Below are positions 56,661-64,000 of a DNA stretch of 64,000 bases, one piece after another. How positions within the stretch are numbered: position 1 is the stretch's first letter; each line of letters opens with the position of its first letter. The notes beneath the pieces were generated by a model. The model was not told where the DNA came from, did not search any database, and worked only from the letters and a program-made list of their open reading frames with translations. The position numbers and the translations under genes are program-made. The stretch is from Bactericera cockerelli (taxonomy: Eukaryota; Arthropoda; Insecta; Hemiptera; Triozidae). Location: positions 27,687,101 through 27,751,100 of the forward strand of contig CM044956.1 in NCBI GenBank assembly GCA_024516035.1. The letters are read 5' to 3'.

Positions 56661-57730
56661 GAAAATATTTCAATGTATTGCCTCAAGTTATGCTATAAAT
56701 GTTTACATCCCTATTAATTATGACTTAAATGTTAAGTTTAAATTTAACCAAGTGACTTGTACATACTATTTTATAGAACTTCAATTTTAAAATAGTTGAG
56801 TAGTTTTCTTTTCCCGCTTCCTCTTTCTCTTCTGCGCCTCTCCTCTCTATCTCTGTCTCTCTCTTTCCTTTTCCATCTCACTCTATTCCTATCGTTCTAG
56901 TCATAGTATCCATTACCATAATAATAAGAACTGTATAGCTTTTACAGAGCTAAGTAAACAGCTTAAGGTAAGTACCTACTTTAATAAGGGACTCTCTCTC
57001 GGTACAAATGTAAATAGATTGACGAATGTCCTTTGATTTCATTTGCTGTATTATTTGTCCAAGTAGAATTTTGCATGGTGCGATATTAGTCATTATCTCA
57101 TTATCAATAATTTCAATTAAAAATTAATAAGAAAAATGAATCAAACATAAAATCTACCAAACAGACGCTTGGTCTTATTATAATATTTCCAACAGTGTGA
57201 TGTAACTGAAAATCCTTGCATTGAATCGAAACTTATGATTGATAAGTCCTACCTGGGTGAAATGTGAATAGGAAACATGTTTAGATTAGAATAATTTACT
57301 GACAATTTTTTTTAAAACTATTTTTTTACTTTATGAAGTTTTTAAAAAAGGTTCTAAAACATACATACAACATAAATGGAAGATAAAAACAAGTCTATGT
57401 CGAGATGAGTCTCTTCATTAAAATCAAATTTTTTGATGATGTTGACACAACTTCAACTGTCAGAAAGTAAAATTCTTCAGAAACTCTTCACTAAAATATA
57501 ATCTCATTCTGAATTCTGATTGCCTTAAATTAAGTCTCATTTATTATAGATAGGTAGGTTATTATGATCATGGAGAAGGAAGATCAAATAACAAAATGAT
57601 TCGTTAATATTAAACAAAGACTTTATGATTATCATAAAATAAATGAGGACATCTTTTTTCTACTGCCAAGTAAATGTTACTGTCTCATTATTGATTTTAA
57701 GTTTTATTATATTTGTTACAGAAATTTCCA
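56661..57730. other. No gene recognised
   Basis: AT-rich with a CT-rich patch (56815-56890). No coding signal. Confidence 0.4.
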
Positions 57731-57734
57731 ATTT

Positions 57735-58250
57735 CAGGAACTTCCGGAAGTTCCTGAGGGCTAACAGATAGCCAAAATCTGACTCAAGTCGACACCCCCC
57801 TGGCATCCTCGCCCCCCGGAAACGATCATACTACTCGAAAAAGTCATCAGAGGCATGGCCGCACCTAAGGACTGTCCACCGGACTTGTTTCCCCGCCTGA
57901 GTCAAAAATAATATATTTCAATAATAAACCTCGAGTATCCGCCTAAACACCTCAATTCGTCACACCAGAAAGCTTTGAGTATGGACGGCAGTCCACAACT
58001 TCGGCCATGTCTCTGATGACTTTTTCGAGAACTGTGATCGATTCCGGGTTTGGTTCAAGGGGGGGCGGTCTACTCGAGTCAGATTTTGGCTATCTGCACC
58101 GTTCGTTTTGGCTGTAGAAGCATTTTACTGCGAATCCTTTGACTCTCGCCCGAAACGTCTATCCCATTGAAATCAAAAAGTCCTAAAGTTTTAAAAATTC
58201 AAATCAGGAACATCTATGTTCCTGAAATTGGGAAGTTCTTGCAACATCTT
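57735..58250. mobile_element. Dispersed repeat P (long copy), possible MITE
   Basis: Ends with related inverted words CAGGAACTTCCGGAAGTTCC and GTTCCTGAAATTGGGAAGTT. The interior matches 23547-23812. Confidence 0.65.
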
Positions 58251-58854
58251 CATTTTTAAACCAATTCAAATCTGTAGTTTTTGTAATACAATCACCAATT
58301 TTTTTGTAGGAGCGCAAAGTAAATTGAAAAACCAGAAGATTTATAAGAGGAAATCCATGGTTAAAGACAAATACCAGAAAAAAAATTGTACTATCCATTA
58401 TTATCAATAATCTAAGCGCAGTTACAACGTACTCTTTAAACTTTAATAATATTATATGTTGTTCCGAAGCACTCAGAAAATTTTGACTTGGAATGGATGA
58501 ATAGATACCTGAGCTGAAGAGATAAATACCTAGAAAGATAAACAGCTCTTGGATTAGTCAGGGCACACCCCAGCATCACCTGGTGAATGTTAAAACATCT
58601 TTGAGATTCACTCACATGGAACACCAGAACAAACGATGAATACAATAAAAAGACTCTCGAGACACTTTTTCTCCAAGCAGTATTTATATCTTTGAATTAT
58701 CTCTGGGTCTTTACATTAGTTGACTAAAAAAGGAATAGGTATATGGTCTTGTGAATGAAATTTTGGTTGGATTTCCGTAGACTCAAGATAGTAGCATCAT
58801 TTTTATGTCTTTTACTACTCAAGTGCGGTCGATATTTATATTATAGTTAACAGG

Positions 58855-59150
58855 AGCCGACCTCCGTGGCTCAGTGGTTAAGAGCATTGGTCGCTGACCC
58901 GGAGGTTGCAGGTTCTAATTCCGGCCCGCTCGGAAAATTCTTTTTTGACCGAGTTTTTCCGTTTACAGAATGGCATGGATGTAATGGTAAAGTAATGCGA
59001 AAGCGGTTGCGGGACACAACTACTTTTTTAAAACCAACTATAAGAAACAGGATATCTTCCATGATATGCAAAAGTACCGTCAAATTTATTTTTCAATGTT
59101 TTTTTTTTTTCAATACGATTATTTCCATAGAGAAGAAAGTCCTTAAGGCC
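58855..59150 (+). mobile_element. tRNA-derived SINE
   Basis: The A-box TGGCTCAGTGGT (58867-58878) and B-box GGTTCTAATTCC (58911-58922) head an element followed by a T-rich body and tail. The acceptor ends do not pair as a tRNA would. The end coordinate is approximate. Confidence 0.7.
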
Positions 59151-59945
59151 TAAATCATGGAGTGTGAGGGAGTAACTTTATTTGAACAAGACTATTATTT
59201 TTTTGGTTTTTTCAGATGCTCAAAAAGTTTGATATAGGTACATAATATCTTTTTTAAACTCTACTTCTACCATGTTTATGGCCAGCCTTATAATCAACTA
59301 TATAAACTCCACTTTGTAGGTTTCTATAAAACTTTTCTGTGAGCCTAACATGAGAGGTGACGAAAATATTTCTTGGGCTTCAAAATTCCCTAAAATCATT
59401 AAACATTTGACTCATAAACCCAAATCTGATAATGGTTTCAGCTAGTGCCTTGTTATTCAGGGCTCCCATTGTTAACCCTACTTATAGATTTATATCTTTT
59501 ATAATCTCAGGAAATTAGTCAAGTGGAAGTGTGACCGTGGCTTGCGGTGATTCTTGAGATCGGCTTGAGTAGGAGGAACCAAGTCCCAGCTTCGGTGAAA
59601 CGTTTTCTTTTGAAATTTGAAATGAAGCTCAAGGCCCGTAGTATGATGTTTTTCTTGTAGTCCCAACAACTAAAAGTTAAATAACTTCAGCTGAAAATCA
59701 ATACAATATTTTAATACGTGACAAAATGGTTCTAAACATACATATAAGACTAGAAATTTTTAACTACAGATCGTGCAAATTTCAAATACCTTAATGTGTG
59801 GACTTGTTTAATCTATACTTCCTACTCTCAATGTATTGGATTTTGTCGATTTATGGTCCAACTATATCTAATTTTTATTACTAACCTGTTTATTTTATTT
59901 ATTTATTTACCGTTTATTTTTTATTTTACAAAACAATCATCAATT

Positions 59946-60060
59946 AGGTCGAAATTAATAGACGTTTTTGTAATAGCTCTGTGGCGCTAAGTCACGGATT
60001 GCGTACTGTGTTGGATTGCGTACTGCGTACTGAATGAATTTGTCTATTCATTTCGCCCTA
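59946..60060. mobile_element. Small MITE copy
   Basis: Tips GGTCGAAATTAATAGACG and GTCTATTCATTTCGCCC. Interior inverted relative to 54798-54930 and carrying a short local duplication of GGATTGCGTACTG. Confidence 0.7.
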
Positions 60061-60548
60061 TTAACAATAAATTAAAAACAAAAAACTTAAAAACATATAG
60101 GAACAAAAAAAATAGAATATTATTTCTAACACATAACCTACTAGTTGATTGAACTGATCAGAGCTCACGTCAGAGTTCACAACATTGAAGAACTCTTCAT
60201 GTAAGAATCAGATCTTTTATTATTAAGCATAAATAACCCAAACTGCGCCATTTCCCATTAATATGGATCCAGTTCTTAATCTAGATCAACGTTGTATAAT
60301 ATGGTGTCATTAAAAAATAATAATACATATTAGATTCCAAGCATGTCTGGAAGACTTCCTCAGTCCAGACTTGCTTTAGGCTGAAAATGGACAGTGTAAG
60401 CATGTCATAATATCTCTGAATGGGGTGATACTAGCAATAGCTTCTAATTATTGTTCTTTGTGTTTTTGTCTTAAATGCGATTTTGGACATCTGAGCGCAC
60501 GGCAGTGTGCTAGTGCAAGTTCCAGCAAGCACGGCAGTATATCTTTAC

Positions 60549-60725
60549 ATCCGGTTTTTCACACCTTTATATCTTTGGTTCTGTTGACTATGGAGCTATG
60601 AAATTTGGCACATAATATGTTCTCTTAGTAGGTACCTACTACAAAAAGACAATGAAATTTTCAAGAGTCAATACAAAGAAAATTCGGAAGAAGATAATTT
60701 TAAAATTTTGAACTATTTTGATGAT
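60549..60725 (+). repeat. Dispersed repeat R
   Basis: Second copy of the 32880-33080 sequence. Just upstream (60492-60514) GCGCACGGCAGTGTGC-TAG-T is a Helitron-like terminus. Confidence 0.65.
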
Positions 60726-61024
60726 CACTGGCAGATCATCAAAATAGTATTTTGGGGGATACTGTCTTCCAGATGGCCCCTCTCGAATAAATGGGCATAG
60801 AGGGTATTGTAGTGTTTTTTCTGTCGGCCTTGTTGTTTCATGTGAATTGTAGTTTTATTGTTTTCATAGACTGTTTTTTTATATTTTTTGACAGACACAC
60901 ATAGATAGAAACGGAAAGGTGTCGCTTGAGTTAAAGTTAGACTCACTTCGTTACTCTTCGTTCGCAATTATTTGCGATTCTGTAAAAGTGGACCAAGTCT
61001 TCAAATCTTAAATGGATTTTTTTT

Positions 61025-61165
61025 TTACATTATTATTATTTAACATTTTATTGGTCAAGTACATGATACATTCAACAAAGTAGGACATAAAAAAAAAGAA
61101 CACAATAGAATGTATAGTGAACCAAGGGGCAAGGTTAAAGCCTGTGGCTTTCTCTTATAACATGT
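61025..61165 (-). mobile_element. LINE-like 3' fragment (second family)
   Basis: GTACATGATACATTCAACAA and GAACCAAGGGGCAAGGTTAA match 30770-31040. Confidence 0.55.
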
Positions 61166-61189
61166 GGTTTATATTATTCAACCTAATGT

Positions 61190-61370
61190 GAATTTATTAT
61201 TGAAACTTTTTATATGTCTAGGATTCAAATTTTGATTACTTACTTGCCCGACACGAGTTTGGACTTACTTTTCAGTTCCCCTGATAATGTCTATGACATA
61301 GACGAAACTCGAGTCGGGTAACAAAGTAATTTGAATCCTAGACACATAAAAATTTCAATAATAAAATCTT
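61190..61370. repeat. Inverted repeat
   Basis: Arms of about 70 bp share GTCTAGGATTCAAATT, TTACTTACTTGCCCGAC and ACGAGTTT, with an intervening loop of about 40 bases. Confidence 0.8.
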
Positions 61371-62193
61371 AAATGAAGCAAAACGGATACTTAGGTATAG
61401 ATCTCAAACACACGGGCCTTTGCTCTCCAAAATGATCTGATTAAAAACCTCTCAAATTTTGAGTACCCCCCTTGCTATTGTGTGTTTTCTTTTGACTTTG
61501 TTGAAAGGTGTGTCGGGCTTTTACAAAAACATCCTTTGACTTTTGTCCCCGATGAAATGAAGCCGAAAAGTAATCTCATTTCGAGGTTTCTCTGTATTGA
61601 GATGTCTTTTTCTTCCTTATAATTGAGCCACAGAGACACCGAAATGTGTTGAGTTGATGGAATGGTTCGGTGATTTGTTTTGTGAAAGCCGCTTGTACTT
61701 CTGAAATTGATTTAGTTGTCAGGTATAGTGATCGGTGTTATTTATCTGCTATTGTGATACTGGAATGTCAAATTTCGTGGGGATGACCCGTTTGTATTTC
61801 AGTAAATCCGTATGATGAAGATTTTGCATGGAGATTCTATGGTGGTTAAACTTTAACACATTTCCCCCACATTTTAAAATTTTCAAAGTAAAATAAAATA
61901 GTAGAAATTGAATTATAAACATAAATTTTCAAAGGTGGCTTAAATTATTAACTTAACGAAATACAACCACAACCATCTATGTAGACTCAAATTACTCAAA
62001 TAAATAGACTTCACGAAATTTCCATCAATTCACAAAATTATGATTCACACATTTCAATTGATACTTCAGAAGTTATATTCACACTGACAAGAAGCACTGG
62101 AAGACATCTCCTAAATATCACAGAAACCAAGTTTGGAAGTTAGGGAATAAGGAGTAAGAGAAATCACTTAACCTCTTTTCACCAACACCTGTC

Positions 62194-62478
62194 ATGACTT
62201 GTGTACGTCCAAAAAGTGGTAAACAGGATAGTACATCAAAACAATGTGATGATTTTGCGGCTGAGATTCAAAAAATAGCAGATTGCTACGAGCGTAACCG
62301 ACAGATAAGACTTAGTAAAGTTCCTGAGAGATACTGCAACTGTGTGCTGCAGAGTCGTTGTAAAAGTCGTGCTCGATTGAAGGCGATCGAGAGAGCACAC
62401 TCAAGGAGAGAGAAAAGGTTGAAATCAAAGATTGATAAAAAGAGTAGAAAAATCGGAAAAAAAAAAGGAGAAGATTAA
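62194..62478 (+). CDS. Small Cys- and Lys/Arg-rich hypothetical protein
   Basis: It is 94 codons with no intron. The N-terminal half has six Cys, including CNC and a CVLQSRC pair; the C-terminal half is strongly basic and probably helical (RREKRLKSKIDKKSRKIGKK). No family recognised. No AATAAA lies nearby and codon evidence alone is weak, so this may be a chance ORF. Confidence 0.3.
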   Translation: MTCVRPKSGKQDSTSKQCDDFAAEIQKIADCYERNRQIRLSKVPERYCNCVLQSRCKSRARLKAIERAHSRREKRLKSKIDKKSRKIGKKKGED

Positions 62479-62689
62479 CGTGAAATGCATTCATTCTAAA
62501 TCAGTACTTCAAGACAAATTCCTATTTTAATGCGTGTACTTTCTCTTGAACACTAAAAATAGATTAATAATGTTGATTGAAAATGAAGCAAAATATTTCA
62601 GTTGTTCATCTAAAAAAGTTCATCATTCATGTATAAAACTCCATATAGAACTTATTTCAACCCATAAATCTAAGGATGAGTAAAAAAAA

Positions 62690-62990
62690 ATCTGGTATAA
62701 ACAATTCACGACTTTCCTTGTTTTATTAGGAATGCGAATGGGACCAAAAGCCACTGGTGACTCAAGGGTAACAGTTAGCTAAAAATCAATGTGAAATTCG
62801 TAATCAGCACCTCAAAATAATAAATTGGATTTGATATGTCACAACCCCCATCTACGATAAATAATATATAAAAAAAATTGGTCTAATCGGGACCCTTGAA
62901 AATACCAATAAATTGGAGCCGGGTTCCAAAAAGTTCAAGATATCATAAAATGATCTGAGTAAACCCCTAATATTTTTTTATTCTAAGAAA
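62690..62990 (+). repeat. Dispersed repeat Q
   Basis: Shares GTTAGCTAAAAATCAATGTG, CACAACCCCCATCTA and GGGTTCCAAAAAGTTCAAGA with 34885-35190. Confidence 0.8.
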
Positions 62991-63119
62991 ATGTTGTTCC
63001 CTAACTTTTTTTGTATTTTTACTCGATTCAAAGAAGCGGCCCTTGCGGCTGATTTTTGCGGCCCTGCGGATGCAGAATGCGGCCGATTTCAACCAAAAAA
63101 TCCGTGGTTTGTCTGGTGT

Positions 63120-63420
63120 ATAAAATTAATTTCCATACCAAATTTCAAGTCTCCAGCTCTTACCGTTCTCGAGATATCGTGTTCACACACAGACAGACAT
63201 GCACACACACGAACCAAAACAACTTTTTTGGTATCCTGAGGCTATGATTCGTTCAGAAATGCGAAAAACTGGGTAGGTCAAATTTTTGGCTTTCGTTTGT
63301 CTGTCTTTCTGTTTGTCTGTCTATTCCGCGATAACTCTCGACCGGATTCATAAAAATTGTTGAAATTTAGTATACATGTTTATTTGGGTCCTAAAATTTT
63401 ACCTCTAGTGTTTTGGCCGA
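63120..63420. repeat. Dispersed repeat with CTGTCTGTC tract
   Basis: CAAGTCTCCAGCTCTTACCG and GATATCGTGTTCACACACAG also occur in the 26.1-kb and 27.3-kb palindrome arms; the later part matches 36560-36700. Confidence 0.65.
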
Positions 63421-63639
63421 ATTAAGCCACTCGGGGAAAAAATGGGGGCCGTTTTGGTGAAAATTGAAAACGATTTTTCTATTTTTATTAAATAAGTAAG
63501 GCTCTTGAAATTTTGTAAAGTCATTAAGAAAATATTTTTGAGTTTAGTAGTGAAATTTCGTGATCGTGAAAGCTAAGGGGACCGCACTGTGGTAAAAAAT
63601 CAAAAAAAAGGCCAAAGAAAAGGGCCGTTTGATATTTTT

Positions 63640-63765
63640 TAATTTAAACCTATCGAGTGGGGGTATTGAAAGAAAGTCTCGATGTCCTCATGCCTGATTG
63701 AATTTTTTTAATAGTGCCATAGTTAAATCTGTGTGAGGTTTACAGTTCACAGAAGTACTAGTATT
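63640..63765 (+). repeat. Dispersed repeat S
   Basis: Second copy of 40752-40872. Confidence 0.75.
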
Positions 63766-63904
63766 TACCTCTTAACCAAATAGTTCTCTATTAGCCTGAA
63801 AATAAATAGATCACACAGAATTTACAACAAATCTTCTTATGGTACTTACTCGCATACACTCATTGGTGTAATTAAAGAAGAAAAAAACAGCAAAATTAGT
63901 AAAA

Positions 63905-64000
63905 TACACTGCAAGTTATGGACACAATACTTTCCCGTGAAAGGTAATCAAAAATTTCAAAATTATTTTCATACTATCGCTAGAATCAGAGATTTTTTAC
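63905..64000 (+). repeat. M-related repeat, cut by the window end
   Basis: CACTGCAAGTTATGGACACA to CAGAGATTTTTTAC, as in the 46842-47388 pair. Confidence 0.65.

Noticed and set aside
58867..58930. Functional tRNA gene
   Set aside because: Box motifs present, acceptor arms not complementary, and continuous with a longer repeat.

Overview
The window is arthropod nuclear DNA, most likely from an insect with a large, AT-rich, repeat-dense genome; a hemipteroid is my guess, at low confidence. Introns with GT/AG borders, mariner/Tc1, hAT-like, Helitron, LINE, gypsy and tRNA/5S-derived SINE remnants, and a basement-membrane collagen all point that way. A 100-N scaffold gap (40498-40597) shows it is a draft assembly.

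One large host gene is recognisable: a type IV collagen chain on the + strand from 17174 to 55848. I could trace 29 coding exons by splice sites, reading phase and Gly-X-Y periodicity. In order it encodes a signal peptide (exon 1), a very unusual 440-450-residue Tyr/Gly/Ser/Asn-rich region containing six 50-52-residue repeats (exons 2-3), the Cys-containing 7S start (end of exon 3 to exon 6), a long interrupted Gly-X-Y triple helix (exons 4-26) and a C-terminal NC1 domain (exons 26-29). NC1 signature residues are closest to the alpha-2(IV)/viking class. Three places break the model: a phase conflict between exons 11 and 12, across the scaffold gap, implies at least one missing exon; exon 24 has the right length but a scrambled reading frame and a stop; exon 27 lacks one base in NC1.

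Layout: 1-17 kb upstream is repeat territory. It holds a long-arm foldback (654-1712), a 1.5-kb element with 8-bp target duplication carrying a 5S-rRNA-derived SINE and a tandem array (2177-3680), a palindrome (5303-5745), a decayed gypsy element with a Helitron inside it (about 10.7-12.65 kb), another foldback with a nested MITE (13.56-14.76 kb) and a deleted mariner-like element (15325-16220). From 17 to 56 kb the collagen introns hold most of the rest. These include a minisatellite-cored element with inverted oligomer arrays, a 2.7-kb palindrome, foldbacks of 1.8 and 1.1 kb, a LINE-like retrotransposon on the minus strand truncated at the gap, and several SINEs and MITEs. From 56 to 64 kb is the collagen 3' UTR followed by intergenic repeats and one small intronless ORF of unknown reality (62194-62478).

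No second well-supported host gene, rRNA operon or CRISPR array was seen. In Drosophila the two collagen IV genes are divergently paired; no partner gene is recognisable in the 17 kb upstream here.
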